Assembly (NCBI RefSeq): GCF_022213065.1
Contig: NZ_JAKLJA010000012.1
Location: 1 to 64,000, forward strand
DNA from: Paraburkholderia tagetis
Lineage (GTDB): Bacteria; Pseudomonadota; Gammaproteobacteria; Burkholderiales; Burkholderiaceae
DNA length: 64,000 nt
Reading direction: 5' to 3'
The notes beneath the pieces were generated by a model, which searched no databases, was not told the origin of the DNA, and saw nothing but the letters and a program-made list of their open reading frames with translations. Both the position numbers and the translations under genes were made by a program. Below are positions 7,993-16,370 of this stretch, one piece after another. Each line of letters starts with the position of its first letter. Position 1 is the first letter of the stretch.

Positions 7993-8889
7993 TCAGACGT
8001 CGCCGCCTTCGAGCCAGCCTTCGCGTGTGCCGTGCGTGTACATCGTGTCGCCGTGCAGCACGGCGCCGGCGGCGTAGGGCTCGACAGCGATGAGCGGAGC
8101 CGGATCGGCGAGATGCGCGGCAATGCCGGTGCCGAGCGCGTCGAATAGCTGCGCAAACGAGTCGATCACGAAATAGGTCTTCTGGAACGTATCGATGCGA
8201 TAACGCGTGCGCAGCACACGTTCGAGGTCGAAGGCGAGCCGGTTGGGCGCGGCGCTTTCCACGCTGTAGAGCGATTCGCCCTTGCTCGACACGATGCCCG
8301 CGCCATAGATCTTCACGCCATGTGGCGCGCTTGGGTCACGCATCAGGCCGAATTCCACGGTGTACCAGTAGAGGCGCGCGAGCAGCGGCAGCGCGCGTTC
8401 GTCGACGGCGAGCGCGGCGCGCCCGTAGGCGTGGATCGCATCGGCGAAAACGGGGTCGGTCAGGAGCGGCACATGGCCGAACAGGTCGTGAAAGCAGTCG
8501 GGCTCTTGCAGGTAATCGAGCTGGTCGGGGCGGCGCATCCACCACGTTACCGGGAAGCGGCGGTGGGCCAGGTGCTCGAAGAAGATGCGATCGGGCACGA
8601 GCCCCGGGACTGCCACGATGCGCCAGCCCGTGGCGTTCATCAGCCGCTCGCTCACGGCGTCGAACGCGGGTACGTGCGCGACGTTCAAGCCGATGCGCCG
8701 CGTGCCCTCGATAAACGCCTCGCAGGCGCGGCCTTCGAGCAACGCCATCTGCCGCCGGTAGAGCTGGTCCCAGACCGCGTGATCGACCGCGCCGTAGCGT
8801 TCGAGCGGCTGGTCGATGGTGAAGTCGGGACGGGTTTCGAGGCCCGCGTCGAACTGCTCTTGCAGCTTCGCGGTGGCAGCGACAGCCAT
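7993..8889 (-). CDS. phhA: Phenylalanine 4-monooxygenase
   Basis: A 298-residue non-haem iron enzyme that hydroxylates phenylalanine to tyrosine using tetrahydropterin and O2, the first step of phenylalanine catabolism. The iron ligands are visible: His134 and His139 in HDLFGHVPLL and Glu179 in YWYTVEFGL. It lacks the regulatory ACT domain of the animal enzymes, as expected for bacterial forms. ATG at 8889 is chosen because it is preceded on the coding strand by TTGGAGCG, a good ribosome-binding site. The gene diverges from an Lrp/AsnC regulator and is followed by phhB. Confidence 0.96.
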   Translation of the reverse strand: MAVAATAKLQEQFDAGLETRPDFTIDQPLERYGAVDHAVWDQLYRRQMALLEGRACEAFIEGTRRIGLNVAHVPAFDAVSERLMNATGWRIVAVPGLVPDRIFFEHLAHRRFPVTWWMRRPDQLDYLQEPDCFHDLFGHVPLLTDPVFADAIHAYGRAALAVDERALPLLARLYWYTVEFGLMRDPSAPHGVKIYGAGIVSSKGESLYSVESAAPNRLAFDLERVLRTRYRIDTFQKTYFVIDSFAQLFDALGTGIAAHLADPAPLIAVEPYAAGAVLHGDTMYTHGTREGWLEGGDV

Positions 8890-8910
8890 GTTCGTAACGC
8901 TCCAATAAAA

Positions 8911-8932
8911 ACACTCGTTGATACGCAAGTGT
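8911..8932. promoter_or_regulatory. Inverted repeat in the phhA-asnC intergenic region
   Basis: ACACTCG (8911-8917) and CAAGTGT (8926-8932) form an inverted repeat with one mismatch and an 8-base spacer. Its place 22 bases before the phhA start suggests an operator for the divergent Lrp/AsnC protein; this is inference. Confidence 0.4.
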
Positions 8933-8978
8933 AGAGCGGAGCGAGCGCGGCATGCGCGCATTTCAGGTAGATATCGAG

Positions 8979-9006
8979 TTGGATATGCAATAATCGAGCG
9001 TAAATA
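8979..9006 (+). promoter_or_regulatory. Sigma-70-type promoter for the Lrp/AsnC gene
   Basis: TTGGAT (8979-8984), a 16-base spacer and TAAATA (9001-9006). A transcript starting about seven bases later would include ATG 9030 with a short leader but leave almost none for ATG 9015, which supports the downstream start. Confidence 0.5.
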
Positions 9007-9029
9007 CCCAATTTATGCGGAATATTTTC

Positions 9030-9521
9030 ATGCTTGAACTCGATCATTTCGATCTGGCGCTGCTCGACGTTTTGCAGCGCTTCGGCCGCGCCACGCATCA
9101 GCAACTTGGCGAGCAGGTGCCGCTTTCGCCCTCGCAGATCGGCAGGCGGCTCCAGCGGCTGGAGGCCTCGGGGGTGATCGACGGTTATCGCGTGGTGCTG
9201 CGGCCCGAAAAGCTCGGCCTTGGCGTGACGGCGTTCACGAGCCTGAAATTGAAGCACCACGGGGATTCGATCATCGAGCAATTCCAGCAGCAGATCGACG
9301 TGCTGCCGGAAGTGCTCGAATGCCATGCCGTGGTGGGCGACGCCGACTATCTGCTGCGCATCGTGGCGCCGGATCTGAACGCGCTGTCGTCGTTCGTGAT
9401 GAAGAAGCTGATGCGGGTGCCCGGCGTGGACAGCGTGCGCTCGAACATCGTGCTCACGACGTTCAAGCGCAACGGCCCGCTGCCGCTCGGGCATCTGGAG
9501 CCCGGCACGGCGGCGCCGTGA
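9030..9521 (+). CDS. Lrp/AsnC-family transcriptional regulator
   Basis: A 163-residue regulator. The N-terminal helix-turn-helix (ALLDVLQRFGRATHQQLGEQ then LSPSQIGRRLQRLE) is followed by the Lrp effector domain (about 65-150), with LECHAVVGDADYLLRIVAPD typical of the ligand-binding RAM/AsnC core. Its divergent orientation next to phhA strongly suggests it controls phenylalanine degradation in response to an aromatic amino acid. An in-frame ATG lies at 9015, but the promoter position and the family start favour 9030. Confidence 0.9.
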   Translation: MLELDHFDLALLDVLQRFGRATHQQLGEQVPLSPSQIGRRLQRLEASGVIDGYRVVLRPEKLGLGVTAFTSLKLKHHGDSIIEQFQQQIDVLPEVLECHAVVGDADYLLRIVAPDLNALSSFVMKKLMRVPGVDSVRSNIVLTTFKRNGPLPLGHLEPGTAAP

Positions 9522-9524
9522 TGT

Positions 9525-10061
9525 TCAGGCCGCTGAGGTCACTGAAGCCGGCGCGTTAAGCAGATCGACATAGGCCACGGCCACCAGATCGCTTTCCTCC
9601 ACGCCGAGCTGCTTGAACATGGCGTGTGCTTCGGCCTCGCCGCCTTGCTCGTCGTCTTCGGGGCCGAGCACCACTTCGAGTTCGACGAAGTCGCCCAGAC
9701 CATCCACGCGGTCCAGATGGATACGCGTGCGGCCCGCCAGGTACACATGGCGCTCCTTCGAAACGATGCCGCGCGTCGTGAGCGCCGTGGCGAGCAGCGA
9801 GTGCATCGCCTCGGCATTGGTGACGGGGCTGCGCGTGTAATACGAGGCCTTCGGGCCGTCGCGGTCGTCGCGCTGGTAGAAGATCAGCTCGGGCGGCGTG
9901 CCGTCGTCGAACTGGCGCAGCTTCAGGCGCCCGCGCGGCACGTCGTAGAAGAAGTCCTGCTGACGAAAGATCAGCGGCGCATCGGGTGCGAGCTGGGCGG
10001 CGCGCTCGCGCAAGGCGTCGAAATGACGGGCGCGGGCTTTGATTTCGATGTTGCGGGCCAT
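9525..10061 (-). CDS. CYTH-domain protein (class IV adenylate cyclase/thiamine triphosphatase superfamily)
   Basis: A 178-residue tunnel-fold protein. It begins with the triphosphate-binding motif NIEIKAR (ExK version of ExExK) and continues with basic and acidic residues typical of the CYTH barrel (RLKLRQFDD, ELIFYQRDD, YLAGRTRIHLDRVDGLGDF and then ELE). Family members act as CyaB-type adenylate cyclases or as inorganic or thiamine triphosphatases; sequence alone does not separate these. A GGAG ribosome-binding site precedes ATG 10061. It converges with the Lrp gene, leaving only three bases between stop codons. Confidence 0.85.
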   Translation of the reverse strand: MARNIEIKARARHFDALRERAAQLAPDAPLIFRQQDFFYDVPRGRLKLRQFDDGTPPELIFYQRDDRDGPKASYYTRSPVTNAEAMHSLLATALTTRGIVSKERHVYLAGRTRIHLDRVDGLGDFVELEVVLGPEDDEQGGEAEAHAMFKQLGVEESDLVAVAYVDLLNAPASVTSAA

Positions 10062-10295
10062 GCGAGGCTCCTGTGGAACGGGGGAACGATGGACGAGGCT
10101 CGGACTGCGCCGTGCCTGATGCCTGTCATTCGCGCAAATCGGGCGCGTGCAAAACGCACAGCGAATGGCGAATCTAGCAAAAGTTGGGTGACCGCGTTGT
10201 TACGTCGTGTTGTTATGGAGCGATGCGCGTTCCAGTCAACCGGACGCCAATGCGCCGGCACGCGCCTCGTACCGCCGTTGGCTCATGAGCGCGGC

Positions 10296-11183
10296 TCATA
10301 TCGCCCATTGCGTTTCGATGGCCTTGAGCGCTGCCGCGATGGTGGGTTCGTCGCGGCGCGCAGCGAGCGTGATGAAGGTGAGCTCGGTGGGCACCGTCAC
10401 GCCTTCGACGATGGTGAGCGCATGCGCGTGCGCCTCGGCGATCGCGGTGGCGTCGCGCGCGAGCGAGAGGCCCACACCCGACTTCACGAGATCGAGCATC
10501 GAGGGCTCCTGATCCACCTCGGCGACTTTTACGGGCTTGGCGTGCGCGGCTTCGAAGAGCCCCGAGAGCAGCCGGTTATGCGCAGAAGCGGGCGGCGTCC
10601 AGATCCACGGCAGCGCCGCGAGCGCGCGCCAGTCGCGTGCGCCCTTGACGCGGTCCTTCCAGCCGGCGGGCGCGAGCACGCGATATTGAAAGCGCGTGAG
10701 CGTGATGGTGTGGAACGTGTCGGGGTCGGGGCCGGGCTGGCCGATGTAATAGCCCACGTCCAGCTCTCTCGCGCGCACCTGGTCGAGCACCCAGCCCGAC
10801 ATGCCATGACGCAGGGCCGTCTCGATCTGCGGCCAGGTTTCCACGAGCTGGCGCAAGAAGCCGCCGAGGCGCAGGAACGCGGGGTCGAGAATGGTGCCGA
10901 TGCGCAGCCGCCCGCGCACCTCGTGGCGCAGCGCGGCGGCGGCGCGCTGCACGTCGCCGGCGGCGGCGAGCGCGCGCTCGGCGTGCGGCAGCAGCGCCTG
11001 GCCATCGCGCGTGAGCACGAGGCCGTGCGAAGTGCGGGTGAAGAGCGTGACGCCCAGCGTCTCCTGCAGATGCTTGATCTGCAGGCTCACGGCCGGCTGC
11101 GTCAGATGCAGATGCGTTGCCGCGCGCGTGAGATTGCCCTCGCGCGCGACCGTGACGAACGCGCGCAACAAGGTCAGGTCCAT
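10296..11183 (-). CDS. LysR-family transcriptional regulator
   Basis: A 295-residue LysR protein with the N-terminal helix-turn-helix MDLTLLRAFVTVAREGNLTR plus AATHLHLTQPAVSLQIKHLQ and a C-terminal periplasmic-binding-like effector domain (about 90-295). It diverges from the GMC oxidoreductase gene, the usual arrangement for a LysR activator and its target. A GATAT-N11-ATATC element lies just upstream of its own start. The inducer is unknown but may be the oxidoreductase substrate or the compound imported by the ABC operon further right. Confidence 0.92.
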   Translation of the reverse strand: MDLTLLRAFVTVAREGNLTRAATHLHLTQPAVSLQIKHLQETLGVTLFTRTSHGLVLTRDGQALLPHAERALAAAGDVQRAAAALRHEVRGRLRIGTILDPAFLRLGGFLRQLVETWPQIETALRHGMSGWVLDQVRARELDVGYYIGQPGPDPDTFHTITLTRFQYRVLAPAGWKDRVKGARDWRALAALPWIWTPPASAHNRLLSGLFEAAHAKPVKVAEVDQEPSMLDLVKSGVGLSLARDATAIAEAHAHALTIVEGVTVPTELTFITLAARRDEPTIAAALKAIETQWAI

Positions 11184-11188
11184 GCGCT

Positions 11189-11209
11189 GATATTAACTCG
11201 CCTTATATC
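11189..11209. promoter_or_regulatory. LysR-box-like palindrome GATAT-N11-ATATC
   Basis: GATAT (11189-11193) and ATATC (11205-11209) form a perfect inverted repeat separated by 11 bases, matching the T-N11-A LysR recognition pattern. It starts six bases upstream of the LysR start codon and 164 bases from the GMC start, so it could serve autoregulation and activation. Confidence 0.5.
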
Positions 11210-11372
11210 TCAGTTGAGGATTAATCATTGGATCGCCGATGCCTCGCGCGATTACGCTAACTGGCACCAATCCAGCGTTGCCGCGCTTCTATACGCGCTA
11301 CATGCTGATTGACGCTGAGGATTTTCAGGCGCCGCGAACAGGAAAGCTTTGCATGGGATGGGAGACACAACC

Positions 11373-13097
11373 ATGTCCACAACAACACGCGAATCCACGC
11401 GTGGACGCGACGCGCCCACGCGCCGCCTCGAAGGCGAATTCGATTACGTGATCGTCGGCGCGGGCACGGCGGGCTGCGTGCTCGCCAACCGCCTGACGCA
11501 AGACTCCGACGTTTCCGTGCTGCTGATCGAAGCGGGCGGCAAGGACGACTATCACTGGATCCACATTCCAGTCGGCTATCTGTACTGCATCGGCAATCCG
11601 CGCACGGACTGGCTCTACAAGACCGGCGCGGAGAAGGGCCTCAACGGCCGCGCGCTCTCGTATCCGCGCGGGCGCGTGCTCGGGGGATCGTCGTCGATCA
11701 ACGGCATGATCTACATGCGCGGCCAGCGCGAAGACTACGACGAGTGGGCGCGCGTGAGCGGCGATTCGGGCTGGTCCTGGGATTCGGTGCTGCCCGTGTT
11801 TCGCGGCAGCGAGGACTATCACGGCGGCGCCAATGCGTTTCACGGCGCGGGCGGCGAATGGCGCGTCGAGAAGCAGCGTCTGAAGTGGAAGATTCTCGAA
11901 TCGTTCGCGCAGGCCGCGCAGGAGCAGGGCATTCCCGCCACCGGCGATTTCAATCGCGGCGACAGTGGCGGCCCGAACGGCGGCGTGGGTTATTTCGATG
12001 TGAACCAGAAGCACGGCGTGCGCTGGAATACCTCGAAGGCGTTTTTGCGCACGGCCATGAAACGGCCCAATCTCGCCGTGGTTACGGGCGCGCTCACCGA
12101 GCGCGTGATCTTCGAGGGTACGCGCTGCGTGGGCGTGGAATATCGCGGCGACGTCCCCTATGTCGCGCGTGCGCGCTGCGAAGTGATCCTGAGCGCGGGC
12201 GCGGTGAACTCGCCGCAACTGCTGGAGCGCTCCGGCGTGGGCGATGCGGCGCGGCTGGCGCGGCTTGGCGTCGGTATCGTGCAGGACTTGCGCGGCGTGG
12301 GCGAGAACCTCCAGGACCATCTGCAACTGCGCATGGCGTTTCGCGTGAACGGCGTGCGCACGCTCAACACGGCCTCCGCGCACTGGTGGGGCAAGCTGAT
12401 GATCGGCATGGAGTACGCGCTGTTCCAGAGCGGGCCGATGTCGATGGCGCCCTCGCAGCTCGGCGCGTTCGCGAAGTCGGACGCGAACATGACGCGCCCC
12501 GATTTGCAGTATCACGTGCAGCCGCTCTCGCTCGACCGCTTCGGAGAGCCGCTGCATCGCTTCAATGCATTCACGGCGTCGGTATGCAATTTGCGGCCCA
12601 CGTCGCGGGGCAGCATTCATGCGGTGTCGGCCGATCCCAAGGAGGCGCCCGCGATCGCGCCGAATTATTTGTCGACCGAGGAGGATTTGCGCGTGGCCGC
12701 CAATGCCATGCGTCTCACGCGGCGTATCGCCGCTTCGCCCGCGCTCGCGCGCTATCGACCGGAGGAAATTCTGCCGGGTGCCGTGTTCGAGAGCGAGGCG
12801 CAACTGCGCGAGGCGGCCGGCAATGTAGGCACGACAATCTTCCATCCGGTGGGCACCTGCCGCATGGGCCGTGCCGACGACTCCGACGCCGTGGTCGATG
12901 CGCGGCTGCGCGTGCGCGGCGTGCAGGGGCTGCGCGTCGTGGATGCATCGGTCATGCCGAACATCACATCGGGCAACACGAATTCGCCCACGCTGATGAT
13001 TGCCGAGCGCGCCGCGCAGATGTTGCGCGAGGACCGTCGCGCAGGCGCGTCAACGAACGTGCGCAGCGAAGCCGCGGCATCGGCGGCGCCGGCGTGA
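11373..13097 (+). CDS. GMC-family FAD-dependent oxidoreductase (choline/alcohol dehydrogenase-like)
   Basis: A 574-residue flavoprotein. The FAD dinucleotide-binding motif is DYVIVGAGTAGCVLANRL, followed by the GMC signature 1 region GRVLGGSSSINGMIYMRG and, at the C terminus, HPVGTCRMG with the catalytic-His region and NITSGNTNSPTLMIAERAA. Such enzymes oxidise primary alcohols or choline; the substrate is not determined. ATG 11373 follows GGGAGA, a good ribosome-binding site. Its position between a divergent LysR gene and a Liv-type transporter operon suggests a small catabolic module that imports and oxidises one compound. Confidence 0.92.
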   Translation: MSTTTRESTRGRDAPTRRLEGEFDYVIVGAGTAGCVLANRLTQDSDVSVLLIEAGGKDDYHWIHIPVGYLYCIGNPRTDWLYKTGAEKGLNGRALSYPRGRVLGGSSSINGMIYMRGQREDYDEWARVSGDSGWSWDSVLPVFRGSEDYHGGANAFHGAGGEWRVEKQRLKWKILESFAQAAQEQGIPATGDFNRGDSGGPNGGVGYFDVNQKHGVRWNTSKAFLRTAMKRPNLAVVTGALTERVIFEGTRCVGVEYRGDVPYVARARCEVILSAGAVNSPQLLERSGVGDAARLARLGVGIVQDLRGVGENLQDHLQLRMAFRVNGVRTLNTASAHWWGKLMIGMEYALFQSGPMSMAPSQLGAFAKSDANMTRPDLQYHVQPLSLDRFGEPLHRFNAFTASVCNLRPTSRGSIHAVSADPKEAPAIAPNYLSTEEDLRVAANAMRLTRRIAASPALARYRPEEILPGAVFESEAQLREAAGNVGTTIFHPVGTCRMGRADDSDAVVDARLRVRGVQGLRVVDASVMPNITSGNTNSPTLMIAERAAQMLREDRRAGASTNVRSEAAASAAPA

Positions 13098-13375
13098 AGC
13101 GCGCTTGATGCATCGTCGCGATGCGTCAAATGTTCCGCCATCATGTCGTCATCATGCTGTCATCTGTTGCCAAACGACGCGTGCGGTCTTCGCGAGATCT
13201 GCCCCCCGCCCGTAAGTGCAAATCCCAATGATTGCGCTGCATCATTGGCGAGACAATGGCGCGGAATGGCAAGAACGGGCAAGCGCGTGCCGAAACATGG
13301 CGCGCGATACACAGTCGTGCACAGCCCTGCACGAACGACATGAAGTGTTACGCCTTACTTCGCGTGGAAGGGGAC

Positions 13376-14155
13376 ATGATTCTCGGCGACACGATTCTGG
13401 AGACAAGCGGCCTCACGAAACAGTTCAAGGGTTTCACGGCCGTCAACGGGGTGAACCTGCGCGTATGCCGCGGGTCGATTCACGCGCTCATTGGACCGAA
13501 TGGCGCGGGCAAGACCACTTGCTTCAATCTCCTAACCAAATTTCTCGTCCCGAGCGCGGGACGCATCGTCTTCAACGGCATCGACATCACGCATGAGCGG
13601 CCCGCGCAGATCGCGCGGCGCGGCATTATCCGCTCGTTCCAGATTTCGGCGGTGTTTCCGCATTTGACTGCGCTGCAGAACGTGCGCATCGGCCTGCAAC
13701 GCCAGCTCGGCACCACGTACCACTTCTGGAAGAGCGAGCGCTCGCTCGGCGAACTCAACGACCGCGCCATGGATCTGCTCACCCAGGTGGGCCTGACCGA
13801 TTTCGCCGATGTGCCTACCGTCGAACTCGCCTACGGGCGCAAGCGCGCGCTCGAGATCGCGACGACGCTCGCAATGGAGCCCGAACTCATGCTGCTCGAC
13901 GAGCCCACGCAAGGCATGGGCCACGAGGACGTGGACCGTGTCACGGCGCTCATCAAGAAAGTGTCCACTGGCCGCACGATCCTGATGGTCGAGCACAACA
14001 TGAACGTGATCGCCGGCATTTCCGACACCATCACGGTCCTGCAGCGCGGCGAGGTCCTGGCCGAGGGCAGCTACGCGGACGTATCGAAGAATCCGCTCGT
14101 GGCCGAAGCCTACATGGGCAGCGCCGATGCAGCGCTCGCGGGGACGCACGCATGA
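13376..14155 (+). CDS. ABC transporter ATP-binding protein, LivG type
   Basis: A 259-residue ATPase of the branched-chain amino acid (HAAT) class. Walker A is GPNGAGKT, the signature loop is ELAYGRKRALEIATTLA (in place of LSGGQ, as usual for LivG), Walker B is LMLLDEPTQGM and the H-loop is MVEHNMNVI. ATG 13376 has an excellent GGAAGGGG ribosome-binding site; the reading frame is open further upstream to 13232 but without family sequence. It overlaps the next gene by four bases and begins a five-gene transporter operon. Confidence 0.93.
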   Translation: MILGDTILETSGLTKQFKGFTAVNGVNLRVCRGSIHALIGPNGAGKTTCFNLLTKFLVPSAGRIVFNGIDITHERPAQIARRGIIRSFQISAVFPHLTALQNVRIGLQRQLGTTYHFWKSERSLGELNDRAMDLLTQVGLTDFADVPTVELAYGRKRALEIATTLAMEPELMLLDEPTQGMGHEDVDRVTALIKKVSTGRTILMVEHNMNVIAGISDTITVLQRGEVLAEGSYADVSKNPLVAEAYMGSADAALAGTHA

Positions 14156-14913
14156 GTACAGTGACGGAACACGGGCACACGGCGGCCGCGAATGCCGCAT
14201 CTGGCGAGAGCGCGCTCGAAATCGCGGGCCTGCAAACCTGGTATGGCGAGTCGCACATCCTGCACGGCGTCGACTTCTCCGTGAAACGCGGCGAAGTCGT
14301 CACGCTGCTTGGGCGCAACGGGGCAGGGCGCACCACCACGCTGCGCGCGATCATGGGTCTCACGGGCAAGCGCACCGGGTCGATCCGCATCGGCGGGCGC
14401 GAAACCATCAACATGCCCACCTATCGCATCGCGCACTGCGGCGTGGGGTATTGCCCCGAGGAGCGCGGCATCTTTTCGAGCCTCTCGTGCGAGGAAAACC
14501 TGCTGCTGCCGCCTGCTATCGGAGTGAAAGGCGCGAAGGGGATGTCGCTCGACGAGATTTACTCGATGTTTCCGAATCTCGCGGAACGCCGCAACAGCCA
14601 GGGCACGCGGCTTTCGGGCGGCGAGCAGCAGATGCTCGCCGTGGCGCGCATCCTGCGCACGGGCGCGAATCTGCTCCTGCTCGACGAGATCTCCGAAGGC
14701 CTCGCGCCGGTCATCGTGCAGACGCTTGCACGCATGATCATCACGCTGAAGTCGCGCGGCTACACGATCGTGATGGTCGAGCAGAACTTCCGCTTCGCGG
14801 CGCCGCTCGCCGACCGTTTCTATGTGATGGAGCATGGGCGCATTGTCGAGCGCTTCGGCATTGCCGAGCTCGAAGGCAAGATGCCCGTGCTGCACGATCT
14901 GCTGGGCGTCTAG
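14152..14913 (+). CDS. ABC transporter ATP-binding protein, LivF type, with Arg in Walker A
   Basis: A 253-residue LivF-like ATPase translated from an ATG overlapping the LivG stop. The signature TRLSGGEQQMLAVARIL, Walker B LLLLDEISEGLAP and H-loop MVEQNF are normal. The Walker A loop reads GRNGAGRTTT: Arg60 replaces the invariant lysine. The rest of the protein shows no sign of decay, so the substitution appears to be tolerated, perhaps with the partner LivG providing the main hydrolysis site. Confidence 0.92.
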   Translation: MSTVTEHGHTAAANAASGESALEIAGLQTWYGESHILHGVDFSVKRGEVVTLLGRNGAGRTTTLRAIMGLTGKRTGSIRIGGRETINMPTYRIAHCGVGYCPEERGIFSSLSCEENLLLPPAIGVKGAKGMSLDEIYSMFPNLAERRNSQGTRLSGGEQQMLAVARILRTGANLLLLDEISEGLAPVIVQTLARMIITLKSRGYTIVMVEQNFRFAAPLADRFYVMEHGRIVERFGIAELEGKMPVLHDLLGV

Positions 14914-15023
14914 TTTTCACTTTTGCCTCGCGCGCGGCTGCGGACCGCGCCGCGCGATTTGTCTTGCCTCCGCTGTTCATGGAGTGTTCCTGAATAACTA
15001 CGCAACCAAAGAAGGAGACTGCA

Positions 15024-16241
15024 ATGAAGAAAACCACGTTCGCGCGGCTCGCGGCCCTGTTTGCCGCAACGGCCGCCGTGATGGCGTTTAGCGCAGGAAC
15101 CGCGCAGGCCGCCAACGACGCGGTGAAGATTGGCTTCATCACCGACATGTCGGGCCTCTATGCGGACGACGACGGCCCGGGCGGCCTCGCCGCCATCAAG
15201 ATGGCGGTGGCGGACTTCGGCGGCAAGGTGCTGGGCAAGCCGATCCAGGTCATGTACGCGGACCACCAGAACAAGGCGGACATCGCGGCGTCGAAGGCGC
15301 GCGAGTGGATCGACCGTGACGGACTCGATCTGCTGCTTGGCGGCACGAACTCGGCCACGGCGCTCGCGATGAACCAGGTCGCGCTCGAGAAGAAGCGCGT
15401 GTACATCAACACCGGCGCGGGCTCGGATGCATTGACGAACGAGCAGTGCACGCCGTACACGGTCCACTACGGCTACGACACGGTCGCGCTCGCGAAGGGC
15501 ACGGGCCTCGCGGTGCTCAAGCAAGGCGGCAAGAGCTGGTTCTTCCTGACCGCCGACTACGCGTTCGGCAAGTCGCTCGAGAAGAACACCGCCGACGTCG
15601 TGAAGGCGAACGGCGGCCAGGTGCTCGGCGAAGTGCGGCATCCGCTCTCGGCGTCGGACTTCTCGTCGTTCCTGTTGCAGGCGCAGGCTTCGAAGGCGCA
15701 GATCCTCGGCCTCGCGAACGCGGGCGGCGACACGATCAACGCGATCAAGGCCGCGAAAGAGTTCGGCATCAACAAGTCGATGAAGACCGCGGCGCTGCTG
15801 ATGTTCCTGCCCGACGTGCACAGCCTCGGGCTCGAAACCACGCAGGGCCTCGTGCTCACGACCGGCTGGTACTGGGACCAGAACGATGCGACGCGCAAGT
15901 GGGCGCAGCGCTACTACGAGCAGACGAAGAAGATGCCGTCCGAGTTGCAGGCGGCCGATTATTCGGCGGCGACGTCGTATCTGAAGGCGGTGCAGGCGGC
16001 CGGCACGACCGATGCCGACAAGGTCATGGCGGAGCTGAAGAAGAACAAGATCGACGACATGTACACGAACAACGGCCATATCCGCGCGGATGGCGTGCTG
16101 ATCCACGACATGTATCTGGTCGAGGTGAAGAAGCCGTCCGAATCGAAGAAGCCGTGGGACTACTACAAGGTCCTGCAGACGATTCCGGGCGATCAGGCGT
16201 ACACGACGAAGCAGGAGTCGCGCTGCGCGCTCTGGAAGTAA
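15024..16241 (+). CDS. ABC transporter substrate-binding protein (Leu/Ile/Val-binding family)
   Basis: A 405-residue periplasmic binding protein. A Sec signal peptide (KKTTFARLAALFAATAAVMA, cleavage after AQA near residue 32) precedes a type I two-lobe fold starting NDAVKIGFITDMSGLYADDD. Motifs such as FLTADYAFGKSLE and TQGLVLTTGWYWD are usual in this family. Ligand unknown; homologues bind amino acids, amides or aromatic acids. AAGGAG lies just upstream of ATG 15024. It is the third gene of the operon and probably receives extra ribosomes, as binding proteins are needed in excess. Confidence 0.92.
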   Translation: MKKTTFARLAALFAATAAVMAFSAGTAQAANDAVKIGFITDMSGLYADDDGPGGLAAIKMAVADFGGKVLGKPIQVMYADHQNKADIAASKAREWIDRDGLDLLLGGTNSATALAMNQVALEKKRVYINTGAGSDALTNEQCTPYTVHYGYDTVALAKGTGLAVLKQGGKSWFFLTADYAFGKSLEKNTADVVKANGGQVLGEVRHPLSASDFSSFLLQAQASKAQILGLANAGGDTINAIKAAKEFGINKSMKTAALLMFLPDVHSLGLETTQGLVLTTGWYWDQNDATRKWAQRYYEQTKKMPSELQAADYSAATSYLKAVQAAGTTDADKVMAELKKNKIDDMYTNNGHIRADGVLIHDMYLVEVKKPSESKKPWDYYKVLQTIPGDQAYTTKQESRCALWK

Positions 16242-16370
16242 GCGCCCTTGGAGTTGGCTGAATGTGAAGGGTGCGATGGATGTGTGTCAGGCAGGCGGCA
16301 CGTGGCGCGGCGCAGCGAGGAGAGGGCTCGCGCCGCGTGCCGCATGTGTGCGTAACCGTTGTTGGTATTC

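Noticed and set aside
9624..11312. Plus-strand frame of 562 codons opposite the CYTH and LysR genes
   Set aside because: Runs across two clearly real minus-strand genes and their spacer; composition is that of a shadow frame.
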